A stretch of 64,000 nucleotides of DNA from positions 1 to 64,000 of the forward strand of contig NZ_LNQV01000008.1 in the NCBI RefSeq assembly GCF_001515305.1, read 5' to 3'. The DNA comes from Aquitalea pelogenes (lineage in GTDB: Bacteria; Pseudomonadota; Gammaproteobacteria; Burkholderiales; Chromobacteriaceae). The notes beneath the pieces were generated by a model. That model made no database searches. It had not been told where the DNA came from and saw only the letters and a program-made list of their open reading frames with translations. Position numbers and translations under genes: made by a program. Positions 7,208 through 17,369 of the stretch are shown in pieces (positions within the stretch are counted from its first letter, which is position 1; every line of letters begins with the position of its first letter).

Positions 7208-8236
7208 TTACGGGGCCAACTGCCGTGCGCTATCGCGCATCTTGATGGTGAACGGCATCACCAGCTTGCTGCTGGTGGCCGTCTTTTGCTGCAACTGGTC
7301 CAGCAGCAATTGCGCTGCCTGGCGGCCACTGGCCTGGTAATCGTAATGCACGGTGGAAAGGCGCGGCTGCATCATGGCGGCAATATCGATATCGCCCATG
7401 CCGGCCACCGAAACATCTTGCGGCACGCGCAAGCCCAGTTCTGTCAGACGGCTGATGGCGCCAATGGCCAGCCGGTCGGTGGCCGCCAGCAGGGCAGTGG
7501 GCCGCTGCGGCAGGGCCATCAGCAGGTCCACGGCCTGTGCCGCGCTGGCAAAATCAAAGCCGCCTGCCGTCATCAGGGTGTCATCCGGTGTAATGCCTGC
7601 TGCTGCCAGGGCGTTCTGGTAGCCGCGCTTGCGCTCGCCGCCTACTTGAACGTCGCGGGCATTGACGCCGATAAAGCCAATGCGCCGATGGCCGCGCTCC
7701 AGCAATGCCTGCGTCAGGGCGGTGGCGGCGGCGCATTCATCCTGCAATACGCAGCTGAGGCCCAGGTCCGATGCGTCCTGACCCAGCACCACCAGCGGGC
7801 GTTGCAGCATGGCAAAAGCCTGGCGGTGTTGCTCGCCCAGTTCGGCAGCCAGCAGCAGCACGCCGTTGACGCGTTGCTCCTTGAACAGTTGCAGGGCCTT
7901 GAGTTCACGCTCGGCCTGATTGTCGGTATGCGCCAGCAGCAGGCTGTAGCCTGCTGCTTCCAGCACGGCGGAAATGCCCGCCATCATGGCGCTGATGCTG
8001 TAGGAGTCGATACGCGGAATCACCACGCCCACCAGCGAGGACTGTTTGCGCTGCAAGCCCTTGGCCACGGCGCTGGGGACAAAGCCGGTGGCGGCAATCA
8101 CCCGTTCAATGCGCTCGCGTACCTCGGCTTTGACATAGCCGGACTGGTTGAGCACCCGCGACACGGTGGAGACGGAAGTCTGCGCCAGCGCAGCCACTTC
8201 GCGAATGCTGTTGGCAGTTTGTGGTAACGTTTCCAT
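7208..8236 (-). CDS. scrR: LacI-family repressor of the sucrose operon
   Basis: A 342-aa LacI/GalR regulator: N-terminal helix-turn-helix (REVAALAQTSVSTVSRVLNQ, residues 12-31) with hinge helix, then a periplasmic-binding-protein-like effector domain starting VGVVIPRIDSYS. It sits directly upstream of scrA on the same strand and presumably responds to fructose or a fructose phosphate, as ScrR proteins do. Its own start codon is embedded in a near-perfect copy of the scrA operator (8222-8235), which points to autoregulation. Confidence 0.92.
   Translation of the reverse strand: METLPQTANSIREVAALAQTSVSTVSRVLNQSGYVKAEVRERIERVIAATGFVPSAVAKGLQRKQSSLVGVVIPRIDSYSISAMMAGISAVLEAAGYSLLLAHTDNQAERELKALQLFKEQRVNGVLLLAAELGEQHRQAFAMLQRPLVVLGQDASDLGLSCVLQDECAAATALTQALLERGHRRIGFIGVNARDVQVGGERKRGYQNALAAAGITPDDTLMTAGGFDFASAAQAVDLLMALPQRPTALLAATDRLAIGAISRLTELGLRVPQDVSVAGMGDIDIAAMMQPRLSTVHYDYQASGRQAAQLLLDQLQQKTATSSKLVMPFTIKMRDSARQLAP
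8222..8235. promoter_or_regulatory. Second ScrR operator, overlapping the scrR start codon
   Basis: TGGTAACGTTTCCA differs from the operator at 7166-7179 by one base. On the minus strand it reads TGGAAACGTTACCA and encodes the first codons METLP. Bound repressor would sit on the scrR initiation region. Confidence 0.7.
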
Positions 8237-8356
8237 GTTGCGCAGGCTAACCGCAGGGCCGGGGCCTTGTCAATCGGCTTGGCTGTTGTGTGGCTGTTGT
8301 GTGGCTGGTGTATTGCGTGGTGGGGCAGGGCCTGCCTGTGCGGCTTCTGGCCGGTT

Positions 8357-9274
8357 TCAGGCAGGCTGGCGCAGCCGGGCCAGCAGAAAGTCGACAAATG
8401 CCCGCACCCGTGCCGACAGGTGACGGTTTTGCGGGTAGGTGACGGAAAACTGCCGTGCCCGGCCAGCGTGATCCGGCATCACTTCCACCAGCTCGCCGCG
8501 TGCCAGTGCGGGCGCGGCAATGAAATGGTAGGTCTGGAACAGTCCGCCTCCGGCCATCCCCCAGCTGATGCAGCCCTGGGCATCGTCCAGCAGGCGCAGG
8601 CGGCTGTGGAACTGATGGTCCAGCGCTTCGCCACCGGGCAGGGTCAGCAGCCATGGCATGGCGCGGCCAGTGCTGGGCAGGATGAATTGCAGGCAGTCAT
8701 GCCCGGCCAGCTCATCAATCTGCCGCGGCACGCCGCGCCGGGCGAGATAACCGGGTGTGGCAAAGATGCCAAGCGTGGCGTCTTCGAGCTTCTGCACCAC
8801 CAGGCGGGAATCCTGTGGTGTGCCGATGCGGATGGCCAGGTCGTAGCCTTCTTCGACAATATCAGCCACCCGGTTGGATAGGCTCAGCTCCAGTTCGATC
8901 TGCGGATAGGCGCTGGTGAATTCCTCCAGCAAGGGCAGCAAGCGGTAATTGGCGTACAGGGTGCCAACACTGATGCGCAGCAGGCCGCTGGGCACTTTCT
9001 GCCGGCCGGTGATGGTGCGCTCGGCTTCGGCAATCTGGTCCAGTGCCTGGCGGCATTGCTGCCAGTACAGTTCGCCTTCGTGGGTCAGCCGCATGGTGCG
9101 TGTGGTGCGTGCAAACAGGCGTACACCCAGCCGTTCTTCCAGACGCTTGATGGCCCGGCTGACCGAGGCTGGCGTCAGCCCCAGCGCTTCCGCCGCCGCG
9201 GAAAAACTGCTCAGCTCTGCCGCTTTGCAAAACAGGGCGATGGTGCTGATCTGGGTGGCGTCGAATGCGGGCAT
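8357..9274 (-). CDS. LysR-family transcriptional regulator
   Basis: A 305-aa LTTR with the N-terminal winged helix (FCKAAELSSFSAAAEALGLT, then SVSRAIKRLEERLGVRLFART) and a C-terminal effector domain. It belongs to the CrgA/DmlR-like group judged by the RTTRTMRLT and YWQQCRQALDQI stretches. It is divergent from the SRPBCC gene at 9388, with about 110 bp between them, so that gene is its likeliest target. The start at 9274 (MPAFDATQ) was chosen because upstream in-frame codons would lengthen the conserved N-terminus. Confidence 0.88.
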   Translation of the reverse strand: MPAFDATQISTIALFCKAAELSSFSAAAEALGLTPASVSRAIKRLEERLGVRLFARTTRTMRLTHEGELYWQQCRQALDQIAEAERTITGRQKVPSGLLRISVGTLYANYRLLPLLEEFTSAYPQIELELSLSNRVADIVEEGYDLAIRIGTPQDSRLVVQKLEDATLGIFATPGYLARRGVPRQIDELAGHDCLQFILPSTGRAMPWLLTLPGGEALDHQFHSRLRLLDDAQGCISWGMAGGGLFQTYHFIAAPALARGELVEVMPDHAGRARQFSVTYPQNRHLSARVRAFVDFLLARLRQPA

Positions 9275-9387
9275 ATTTGTTCTTTTATGTAACAGATGAT
9301 GTGATTTTACCGCCATTTATTCGCTGATGTGCAATGCGTACAGTAGCAGCAGACTTTCTTACTGTTAACTGCCGCAAGGAAAACATC

Positions 9388-9894
9388 ATGAGCGACATTA
9401 TCTGGCCGGCCGGCTATGTGCCCGGCTTTACCGACAATTACTGTTCCAATGAAGTGATTGTCACTGGCGTGACCATCGAAAAACTGTGGACCTTGCTGAA
9501 CACACCGCAGCTGTGGCCTGGCTACTATGCCAATTCGGCCAATCCGCGCTTTTACGATGGCAAGGGGCCGGAACTGGCCATGGGCGACCGTTTTTACTTT
9601 GAAACCTTCGGCTTCCCGGTGGAGGCGCAAGTTGTCGAGTACATCGCGCCAGTCCCCGGCCAGGCTGCCCGCATTGCCTGGCATGGCTGGGCCGGCAGCA
9701 CGGCGGAAGACAGGCTGGATGTACATCACGCCTGGCTGATTGAAGAGCTTTCTGCTGGCCGGGTGCGCATCCTCACGCAGGAAACCCAGGTGGGCAAGCC
9801 GGCGCAGGCGCTGGCCCAAACCAGGCCCAATCCCATGATCAACGGCCATCAGGACTGGCTGGATGGCATGGTGGCCGCTGCACGGCAGTCATGA
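9388..9894 (+). CDS. SRPBCC (START-like) domain protein
   Basis: A 168-aa soluble protein with the polyketide-cyclase/dehydrase or SRPBCC fold: VTIEKLWTLLNTPQLWPGYY at the N-terminus, MGDRFYFETFGFPVEAQVVEY in the middle, and an acidic/Trp-rich C-terminus. These domains bind hydrophobic ligands; the ligand is unknown here. AAGGAAA precedes the ATG at 9388. It is divergent from a LysR gene and convergent with an SDR gene. Confidence 0.8.
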   Translation: MSDIIWPAGYVPGFTDNYCSNEVIVTGVTIEKLWTLLNTPQLWPGYYANSANPRFYDGKGPELAMGDRFYFETFGFPVEAQVVEYIAPVPGQAARIAWHGWAGSTAEDRLDVHHAWLIEELSAGRVRILTQETQVGKPAQALAQTRPNPMINGHQDWLDGMVAAARQS

Positions 9895-9900
9895 ACGTGG

Positions 9901-9946
9901 CCGGAGGGCTGTCCGCGTCGCATTCCTGCGCCGGATAGCCCTCCGG
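9901..9946. terminator. Bidirectional hairpin terminator
   Basis: CCGGAGGGCTGTCC (9901-9914) pairs with GGATAGCCCTCCGG (9933-9946) with one mismatch. It separates the convergent SRPBCC and SDR genes. Confidence 0.7.
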
Positions 9947-9968
9947 TTCTGTCATGACGACCATGTGC

Positions 9969-10727
9969 TTACAGCATCATCCCGCCCGAAGCTTCAATCC
10001 GCTGGCCGGTAATCCAGTTGCTGTCCGCGGTCAGCAAGGCGGCGATGGCGTCGCCAATGTCGTCCGGCAGTCCGGCCCGGCCCATGGCGGTATTGGTGGC
10101 AATCATGGCATTCACCTGCGGGTTGTCACGTGTCTGGCCGCCGCCGAAGTCGGTTTCGATGGCACCGGGTGCCAGTACGTTTACCGAAATGCCACGCGGG
10201 CCCAGCTCCCTGGCCAGGTAGCGGGTAAGGGTTTCCACCGCGCCTTTCATGGTGGCGTAGGCGGCATAGCCGGGGAAGCTGAAGCGCGCGAGGCCGCTGG
10301 ATATGTTAAGGATGCGCCCGCCATCGGCAATCAAGGGCAGCAGGGTCTGGGTGAGGAAGAACACCCCCTTCAGGTGCACATTCATCAGTGCATCGAATTG
10401 TTCCTCGGTGGTTTCGGCAAAGCTGCCGTAAATGCCCATGCCGCCATTGTTCACCAGATGGTGAATCTGCCCGGTTTGCCATTTGTCCTGCAGCACGGTT
10501 TTCAGCTGTTCTGCAAAGGTGGCAAAGCTGCGCACATTGCCCGCATCAAGCTGTAGCGCTGCCGCGCGGCGGCCCAGTTGTTCTAGCTGGTGGACCAGCG
10601 CGTCGGCATCGTCCCGCCGGGTGTGGTAGGTAATGATGACATCGATGCCCTTGGCGGCAAGCTTGAGTGCTGCATTCTTGCCAAGACCACGGCTGCCGCC
10701 GGTGATGAGTGCGATGCGTTGTTGCAT
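9969..10727 (-). CDS. Short-chain dehydrogenase/reductase (SDR)
   Basis: A 252-aa classical SDR oxidoreductase. TGGSRGLGK at residues 9-17 is the Rossmann dinucleotide-binding motif, NNGG near 95 the structural NAG-type motif, ISS near 140 and YATMK near 155 supply the catalytic Ser, Tyr and Lys, and PGAIETDF follows. The substrate is unknown. It is divergent from the LysR gene at 10862, with 134 bp between them, the usual layout for an LTTR and its target. Confidence 0.9.
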   Translation of the reverse strand: MQQRIALITGGSRGLGKNAALKLAAKGIDVIITYHTRRDDADALVHQLEQLGRRAAALQLDAGNVRSFATFAEQLKTVLQDKWQTGQIHHLVNNGGMGIYGSFAETTEEQFDALMNVHLKGVFFLTQTLLPLIADGGRILNISSGLARFSFPGYAAYATMKGAVETLTRYLARELGPRGISVNVLAPGAIETDFGGGQTRDNPQVNAMIATNTAMGRAGLPDDIGDAIAALLTADSNWITGQRIEASGGMML

Positions 10728-10861
10728 GGTGTTCTCCTGCGAGAGGTGGGGTGGGGCATTGCCTGCCGGATGCTGTGCAGTCTATTGCTGATTAATTTGC
10801 CGATAAACATGCAATTTATGGCTAGACTGTCCAGTATTTGCTAACAATAAGGCGCGTCACC

Positions 10862-11782
10862 ATGAATCAACTCGACGCCATGCAGGTTTTTGTCCGCGTT
10901 GCCGAACTGTCCGGTTTTACTGCCGCCGCAGAAAGCCTGGGGCTGCCCAAGGCAACGGTTTCGCTGGCGGTGCAGCAGCTGGAAAACCAGCTGGGCACCC
11001 GCTTGCTGCACCGGACCACGCGCAGCGTGCAACTGACGCAGGACGGGCAGGTGGTGCTGGAACGCTGCAAGGACCTGCTGGCCGACATGAGCGAATTGCA
11101 GCAGATGTTTCGCTCAGAGCCTGCCGCGCTCAGCGGGCGCTTGCGGGTGGACATGCCGCTGGCCATTGCGCGCGAGCTGGTGATTCCGCAACTGCCGGAT
11201 TTCCTGCGCCAGCATCCGGCCTTGCAGCTGGAATTGAGCAGCACCGACCGGCGGGTGGACCTGGTGCGTGAGGGCTTTGACTGTGTGTTGCGGGTGGGAG
11301 CCTTGCTGGATTCCAGCCTGATTGCCAGGCCGGTCGGGCAGTACCGGATGATCAACTGCGCCAGCCCGCGCTATATCGCCGAATACGGCATGCCGCAGTC
11401 ACCGGCCGAGCTGGACCGGCACCGGCTGGTGCATTACCAGGCCAATTTTGGCGGGCGGGACCCCGGCTTTGAATATGTCGACCCGCAAGCGCCGGGCAGC
11501 GTGCACCATGTCGCCATGGCCGGTGTGCTCACCGTGAACAATTCCGAAGCCTACACAGCAGCCTGCCTGGCTGGCCTTGGCATCGTGCAGTCGCCCGAGC
11601 CGGGTATGCGCAGCTATCTTGCCAGCGGACAGCTGGTGGAAATACTGCCCGACTATCGCCCGGCACCGATGCCGATTTCCTTCATCTATGCCAACCGTCG
11701 CCAGCTGCCGCAGCGGGTGCAGGTATTCATGAACTGGATGACCGACTTGTTGCAATCCCGCTTGCAGAAGATGGACGGGTAG
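10862..11782 (+). CDS. LysR-family transcriptional regulator
   Basis: A 306-aa LTTR. The DNA-binding part is MNQLDAMQVFVRVAELSGFT with LPKATVSLAVQQLENQLGTRLL, the effector domain begins GRLRVDMPLAIARELV. The start at 10862 is the conserved MNQLDAM; an upstream in-frame ATG at 10838 has no support. Divergent from the SDR gene, its probable target. Confidence 0.88.
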   Translation: MNQLDAMQVFVRVAELSGFTAAAESLGLPKATVSLAVQQLENQLGTRLLHRTTRSVQLTQDGQVVLERCKDLLADMSELQQMFRSEPAALSGRLRVDMPLAIARELVIPQLPDFLRQHPALQLELSSTDRRVDLVREGFDCVLRVGALLDSSLIARPVGQYRMINCASPRYIAEYGMPQSPAELDRHRLVHYQANFGGRDPGFEYVDPQAPGSVHHVAMAGVLTVNNSEAYTAACLAGLGIVQSPEPGMRSYLASGQLVEILPDYRPAPMPISFIYANRRQLPQRVQVFMNWMTDLLQSRLQKMDG

Positions 11783-11979
11783 TATGCCGCCGGTGGTCTG
11801 CCGGATTGTTGATTGCCGCCAGCGTGGTTCTGTCGCCGTAACTGGAAGGAGGCTCAACACAGTTTCCATTTGATGATGTGTTGCTTGCTGTTGCAGGACC
11901 AGGCAGAGATGGGGGCATGCACATAGTGCAAAGTGAGTGGAGTATTCGCAGCAATATCATGCGCGGGGCATGAAGGAAG

Positions 11980-12004
11980 GGGCTGACCGGAGAGTGGCCA
12001 GCCC
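11980..12004 (-). terminator. Hairpin after the chemoreceptor gene
   Basis: GGGCTGACC and GGCCAGCCC pair around a seven-base loop, directly after the chemoreceptor stop on the minus strand. There is no clear T-run. Confidence 0.45.
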
Positions 12005-12017
12005 GTGTGGTGCGGGT

Positions 12018-13895
12018 TTACACCTTGAAGCGGCTGAACATTTCGCGCATTTTCGAGGCGGCGTCATTCAGGGTGGACAGTGTGCTGTGCACGCCCTGCA
12101 AGGACTGGTCGCTGTCGATGATGCGGTTGTTGATACGTTCGGTACTTTGCGAAATGGCCGTGGTGGCGTTGTGCTGTTCCTTGGTGGACAGCGAAATCTC
12201 GTTCATCTTGCTCACCACGTCCTGCATGGCCTGGCGGATGTCGTCGATACGCTTGACCGCGCCCTGGGTAATTTCCACCCCGCCATCCACCGAGTTGACG
12301 GTCTGCTGCATATTGCTCACCGCCTGGCTGGTTTCGCTGCGGATGGTGTTCACCATGCTGGTGATTTCCAGTGTGGCTTGCGCCGTGCGCTCGGCCAGCT
12401 TGCGAACTTCGTCCGCCACCACGGCAAAGCCGCGGCCCATCTCGCCGGCGCGTGCCGCTTCGATGGCGGCATTCAGGGCCAGCAGATTGGTTTGATCGGC
12501 AATGTCCTTGATGACATTGGTAATGCCGGTAATCTGCTGCGAACGGTTGTCCAGGGTTTCCAGAATGCCGGACAGGCCCTTGACGGCATCCACCGTGCGC
12601 GCCATTTCGGACGAAATCTGCTTGATGTCGCTGGCGCTCTGGGTGGAGGCGCTGTCGGTCTGGCTCACCAACTGGTCTGCTTCGCGGGTGGATTCGGCAA
12701 TATGGGCAATGCTGACCGTGATTTGTTCCAGCGTGGCGGCGTTGCCGCTGAATACGTCGGATATCTCGCGTGAGTCTTCGGCCACCCGGCGTACCGTGCT
12801 GCCCGCTTCATCGACTCCGCTGATCACCCGGTCCGCTTCCTGCTTGACTTGGCGGAACATGTCACGCAGATGATCGACGAACAGATTGAAGGCATGGGCG
12901 GTTTCGGCAATTTCATCCTGGCCGGATACCTCGATGCGGCGGGTGAGGTCGGCTTCGCCACGGGCAATTTCATTCATGGCCTGGTTCAGGTGACGCAGGC
13001 CCTTGAGCATGGAGGCCAGAATCACGCTGGCAATCGGCACCAGCACCAGCAGCGAAACAACGGCGATGATGACAATGGTCAGCAACAGCTTGTTCAGTGG
13101 TTCGCGGATCACGCTGTCGTTCATCACCACGCCCAGCAACCAGTCGGTACCCGGAATGGCCACCACCTTCACGTATTTGTTGCTGTCTTCCATCTGGATC
13201 AGCTGCATGGCATTGCTGCTGGCCAGGCTGTTCAGCTGTTCGGCCGACAGGGTGGGGGCAATGCTGGTGATGGGTTTGAGGGTCAGTTGCTGATTGTGGT
13301 GGGCGATGATGTTGCCGCTCTTGTCCACCAGGAAGGCATAGCCATCGCCGCGCAGCTTGATCGACAGCACGGTCTTGACCAGGGCGTCGATGAAAATGTC
13401 ACCGCCCACCACGGCCTTGAGTGCGCCGCCAGAGGACACCGGGGAAACAAAGGTCAGGCACAGCTTGCCGGTATCAAAGTCCACATAAGGGGCCGACACC
13501 GTGGCCTTGCCTGCGGCTACGGCTTGCTGGTACCAGGGGCGCTTGGCCGGGTCGTAGCCGGGCTTCTGGGCGTGGCCGTCGGAATAGACAATGTGGTGAT
13601 CGGCAAAGCCGACATAGGTCAGCGAGAAACCACCGGCCTCATTGATGCGGGCCAGGGTGGGGACAGGGTCCGGATGGTCGGCCAGCGGGTTACCTGCCAC
13701 CACGGCGCGCAACTTCTCGTCGTACCAGCTTTTGACAAAAGTGCCATAGCCGTTGGCTGTGCCACTCAATTCGTTTTCCACCCCGGTGACAATACTGCTG
13801 CGCATCTGGTTGTACACCAGCGCGGCAATGCAGGTGCTCAGGATGGCCAGCAATATTGCAACAAAGATAATCAGTTTGGCTTTTAACGACCGCAT
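12018..13895 (-). CDS. Methyl-accepting chemotaxis protein with Cache sensor
   Basis: A 625-aa transmembrane chemoreceptor. Residues 8-30 form the first membrane segment; a periplasmic dCache-type sensor follows (KRPWYQQAV and [15 protein letters not shown] are typical); a second membrane segment lies near 275-300; then HAMP and the cytoplasmic signalling hairpin with the conserved tip [19 protein letters not shown]. There is no C-terminal NWETF-type CheR tether. AAGGAG lies eight bases before the ATG at 13895; an in-frame GTG at 13904 is too close to it. The gene stands alone, unlinked to che genes in this window. Ligand unknown. Confidence 0.9.
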   Translation of the reverse strand: MRSLKAKLIIFVAILLAILSTCIAALVYNQMRSSIVTGVENELSGTANGYGTFVKSWYDEKLRAVVAGNPLADHPDPVPTLARINEAGGFSLTYVGFADHHIVYSDGHAQKPGYDPAKRPWYQQAVAAGKATVSAPYVDFDTGKLCLTFVSPVSSGGALKAVVGGDIFIDALVKTVLSIKLRGDGYAFLVDKSGNIIAHHNQQLTLKPITSIAPTLSAEQLNSLASSNAMQLIQMEDSNKYVKVVAIPGTDWLLGVVMNDSVIREPLNKLLLTIVIIAVVSLLVLVPIASVILASMLKGLRHLNQAMNEIARGEADLTRRIEVSGQDEIAETAHAFNLFVDHLRDMFRQVKQEADRVISGVDEAGSTVRRVAEDSREISDVFSGNAATLEQITVSIAHIAESTREADQLVSQTDSASTQSASDIKQISSEMARTVDAVKGLSGILETLDNRSQQITGITNVIKDIADQTNLLALNAAIEAARAGEMGRGFAVVADEVRKLAERTAQATLEITSMVNTIRSETSQAVSNMQQTVNSVDGGVEITQGAVKRIDDIRQAMQDVVSKMNEISLSTKEQHNATTAISQSTERINNRIIDSDQSLQGVHSTLSTLNDAASKMREMFSRFKV

Positions 13896-14455
13896 TATCC
13901 ACACTCCTTTATAGTTTTATGTTCCGGCTAGCAGGTGCCGTGGGAAGTATCCACCTGCCTTGTTGCCAGTTGATTTCAGACGCAAGACGTCCTCACCAGA
14001 TAGTATGGATGCTTGCCTGCGGAAAATAAAACATATTTCAAAGCGAAGCTTATTATTAAATCTTTTTCTTTCAAGTCCCACCGGCAATAGATGCACCATT
14101 ACCAAGCCATTCTGCTAAATGAATGGCCATGTTTTGCCGGGCGAGTAGGTGTTTGTTGCGAATGTCTGCCTGCATGCCAATTATTATGGATACCTTGCAA
14201 GCCACCGGGTGCTGGCGGAACAGGGCGGCTACACACAACCTAATGGCCAGTACATTTTGTGATCTGCGCTGTAGTGAAAAAACCATTACCTGACAAAAAA
14301 CGGTAAGGTCGCTTGAGAATGTGTGGTGTTTGCCCCAGCCTTATTGGCAGCAACTCGCGCTTTATATCAAACAAAGCCGGCAAAGACATGAGCAAGCCGC
14401 CTGGGTGGGCTATGCTGGCTTGACCATTCAAGGTACATGCTGCGGGGAGAGCTTC
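13896..14455. other. Gene-free spacer between chemoreceptor and phaC
   Basis: About 560 bp between divergent genes. Part of it (about 14000-14200) is more AT-rich than the surroundings. I see no ORF with a ribosome binding site and no strong palindrome; it presumably holds the promoters of both genes. Confidence 0.5.
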
Positions 14456-16186
14456 ATGACTAAGCCAGCAACGGAAAATACTTGGTTTATCGATTCCTTC
14501 CAGAATGCACAGCATTTTGTGCATGTGCTGGAAAATATTTTTGACCCATTTGGCATGAACAGGTCTGCCATCCACACCCAGCTTGCCTGGTTGTGCCATC
14601 CCGCCCAGCTGGCTGAATCCAATGCCCGGCTGGCACAAAAGCTGTTCAATCTGCAGCAGTATGCCGCCAGACGCTGCCTTGGGGTGAAAGGGCCGGAAGT
14701 AGAGTCACCCCATCCGGAAGATACCCGGTTTGTGGAGGCAGAATGGTCGGATACCGCCAGTTTTGATATCGCCAAACAGTGGTATCTGATCCTGACCCAT
14801 CACCTGCAAGACATGGTGTACGAAACCCCAGGCCAGTCGGCGCGCACTACCCGACAGGCGGCGTTCTGGAGCCGTAACTGGCTGAATGCACTGGCACCCA
14901 GCAATTTCTTCTGGAGCAACCCGGTTGCCATGCGCCGGGCGGCCGAAACCAATGGCGAAAGCCTGCGGCTGGGCTGGCAGAATTTTCTGGAAGATGCCCG
15001 TCAGGGCGCGGTGCGCATGAGCAGTACCGATGAATTCAAAGTAGGGGAAAACCTGGGCACCACGCCGGGCAAGGTGGTGTTCCGTAATGCCTTGTTCGAG
15101 CTGATTCATTACACCCCCACTGTCAAGGCGGTGCATCAGGTGCCGGTGGTGATTGTGCCACCGTGCATCAACAAGTTTTACGTGCTGGACCTCACCCCGA
15201 AAAAGAGCATGATCCGCTATCTGCTGGAGCAGGGGCTGGACACCTATATCATCAGCTGGCGCAATCCGGGCGCGGATCAGTCCGGCACCACTTTTGACCA
15301 ATACCTGCAGGACGGGCTGGACCAGGCATTCCGGGTGGCATGCGCTTTGTCTGGTCAGCCGCAGGTCAATGCGGTGGGTTATTGCATAGGCGGGGCCATG
15401 CTGGCCACCTGGCTGGCATGGAGCAGCCAGCACTACACCAATGGCGATAATCCGGTAGCAAGCGCCACCTTTTTTGCCACGCTGGTGGACTATCACAGTC
15501 CGGGTGACATCGAGGTATTCATCGACCCGGCCACGCTGGACTGGCTGGACGGGAAAATGGCCGAAACCGGCTATCTGGATGGGAAGGACATGGCCATGTC
15601 CTTCCGCATGCTGCGTCCCAACAGCCTGATCTGGCACTACGTGGTGCATGGCTGGCTGTACGGTGAAAAACCTTCGGCCTTCGATGTGCTGTACTGGAAT
15701 ATGGACACCACCCGCATGCCGGCAACCATGCATTCCTGGTATCTGCGCCAGTTTTACCAGCACAATAATCTGATCAAGCCCAACGCGCTGACTGTGGCTG
15801 GTCACCCCATCAATCTGGAGAACATCAGCCAGCCGGTGTATGCCGTTGCCGCTGAAGACGACCACATCGCACCGTGGAAACAATCCTTCCGGCTCAATCA
15901 CTTCCTGTCTGGCGACAAGCGCTTTGTGCTGTCTACCTCCGGCCACATCCTGGGCATCGTCAACCCGCCGGTCAATCCGCCCAAGCGCGCGTTCTGGGTG
16001 GCCCCGGCGGAGCGCCACCAAAGCCCGGAACACTGGAAGCAAGCGGCCGAACATCATCAGGGCAGCTGGTGGGATGACTGGATGCAATGGCTGAAACCAC
16101 GCTCGGGTGCGCTGGGCAAGGCACCGTCGGTCAGCAGCCGGCAATACCCGGCACTGGGTGATGCGCCTGGCAGTTATGTGCTGTAG
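14456..16186 (+). CDS. phaC: Class I poly(3-hydroxyalkanoate) synthase
   Basis: Polymerises (R)-3-hydroxyacyl-CoA into PHA on granule surfaces. The 576-aa protein has the PhaC N-terminal domain, the alpha/beta hydrolase core with the lipase-like box GYCIGG carrying the nucleophile Cys, the Asp in AEDDHIAPW and the His in STSGHILGIVN. GGGGAGA lies five bases before the ATG at 14456, so I start there and not at the in-frame ATG at 14321. No phaA or phaB follows; a phasin gene is found 28 kb away (44029-44421). Confidence 0.92.
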   Translation: MTKPATENTWFIDSFQNAQHFVHVLENIFDPFGMNRSAIHTQLAWLCHPAQLAESNARLAQKLFNLQQYAARRCLGVKGPEVESPHPEDTRFVEAEWSDTASFDIAKQWYLILTHHLQDMVYETPGQSARTTRQAAFWSRNWLNALAPSNFFWSNPVAMRRAAETNGESLRLGWQNFLEDARQGAVRMSSTDEFKVGENLGTTPGKVVFRNALFELIHYTPTVKAVHQVPVVIVPPCINKFYVLDLTPKKSMIRYLLEQGLDTYIISWRNPGADQSGTTFDQYLQDGLDQAFRVACALSGQPQVNAVGYCIGGAMLATWLAWSSQHYTNGDNPVASATFFATLVDYHSPGDIEVFIDPATLDWLDGKMAETGYLDGKDMAMSFRMLRPNSLIWHYVVHGWLYGEKPSAFDVLYWNMDTTRMPATMHSWYLRQFYQHNNLIKPNALTVAGHPINLENISQPVYAVAAEDDHIAPWKQSFRLNHFLSGDKRFVLSTSGHILGIVNPPVNPPKRAFWVAPAERHQSPEHWKQAAEHHQGSWWDDWMQWLKPRSGALGKAPSVSSRQYPALGDAPGSYVL

Positions 16187-16226
16187 AGCTGAGCCAGGCT
16201 ATTTGGTCGATAGCGCATGATGTTCA

Positions 16227-16252
16227 CCTGCCCGCAGCTTGCTGTGGGCAGG
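16227..16252. terminator. Bidirectional hairpin terminator
   Basis: CCTGCCCGCAG and CTGTGGGCAGG form an 11-bp stem around CTTG between the convergent phaC and lysO genes. Confidence 0.65.
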
Positions 16253-16264
16253 CGGCCCGATGCG

Positions 16265-17173
16265 CTAGGCCAGGGAAATCATGATCAGTAGCGGGCTGAC
16301 AAGGGTCAGCACAAAGCCGCTGATCAGGGCCAGCGATACATGATGAGTGCCGCATTTCTGCCGGATCAGGGGCAGGGTGGCATCCAGTGCGGTGGCACCG
16401 CAAATGCCGATGGCCTCCCTGCTGAAACGTGCGCCCAGCAGGTACAGCATGGCAATGGCCATCAGCTCCCGGAACAGGTCGGTCAGCATGGCAATCGCCC
16501 CATAGTTGCTGCCCAGCTTGCTGCTCACCAGAATGCTGGACAGGGTGACCCAGCCAAAACCGCTGGACAGCGCCAGTGAAGTCCACACCCCTTCGCCGGT
16601 AAACACGGCCGCCGCCATGCCCCCGGCCAGCGAGCCGATGATGACCAGAACCGGCAGCACCATCACCTCCGGCGTGCGCCAGGCACTGCCCAGCTTCAGC
16701 TCCACCAGGTCGATGCCCACCAGCACAATCAGCAGGTAAAGCAATTGGCTGGTGCTGATGGCATCCAGCCAGCCCAGCTGAAAGCCGGATGCAACGGCCC
16801 CCATGCCCACCATGCCCAGGGCCAGCAGGCAGTCGCGCAGTGCATGCAAAAACTGCGTGACGGGCGGGCGTTCGGCTGGCTCTGTTTTGCCGCTGGCACG
16901 CGGCTGACGCATGCACAGCACAATCAACCCCCATGGCAGCAAGCTGGTCAGGGACGCAAAAATCAGCGCCGTCCCCAGGGTTTTGCCCAGCATGCTGCCA
17001 TCACTCAGCACCGTGCCGAAGCCCTTGCCGCAAAAGAACAGCAACAGCCAGATCAGCGGTGTCAACAGGCGGGCACAGTGCCGGGTATGGCGGCGCGGCA
17101 GCAGCATGCCGATGCCGTATCCGCACAATAGCGCCAGCATGATGGGGAGGATGGATGCCAGGATCAGTTGCAT
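16265..17173 (-). CDS. lysO: LysO-family lysine exporter (DUF340)
   Basis: A 302-aa inner-membrane protein with about eight hydrophobic segments, matching the LysO/YbjE family that exports L-lysine and confers thialysine resistance. Typical features are the N-terminal PIMLALLCGYGIGMLLP, the GKGFGTVL loop, and the second half with GFGWVTLSSILVS and GSNYGAIAMLTDLFRE. It is divergent from a LysR gene at 17370, possibly its regulator. Confidence 0.85.
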   Translation of the reverse strand: MQLILASILPIMLALLCGYGIGMLLPRRHTRHCARLLTPLIWLLLFFCGKGFGTVLSDGSMLGKTLGTALIFASLTSLLPWGLIVLCMRQPRASGKTEPAERPPVTQFLHALRDCLLALGMVGMGAVASGFQLGWLDAISTSQLLYLLIVLVGIDLVELKLGSAWRTPEVMVLPVLVIIGSLAGGMAAAVFTGEGVWTSLALSSGFGWVTLSSILVSSKLGSNYGAIAMLTDLFRELMAIAMLYLLGARFSREAIGICGATALDATLPLIRQKCGTHHVSLALISGFVLTLVSPLLIMISLA

Positions 17174-17369
17174 GGCGGGCTCATTTCAAGGCAGGACGAA
17201 GGTGTAAACATGATTGTTTTTTTCATGGTGATTGCGATGCGCAGTCGTACTGTTTGGCGCAGGAGGCCGTCAGTATCACCAATTGCTGAATTCTCAGGAA
17301 TGGATGAAACAAGCTTTTTGAATTCCTGAAAAAGGAATAAGCTGCCGGTATCACAAGGGGAGTGGAAGC

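Noticed and set aside
8281-8312. TGGCTGTTGTG tandem duplicate after the scrR start
   Set aside because: Only two short units in a GC/T-rich spacer; no sign of function.
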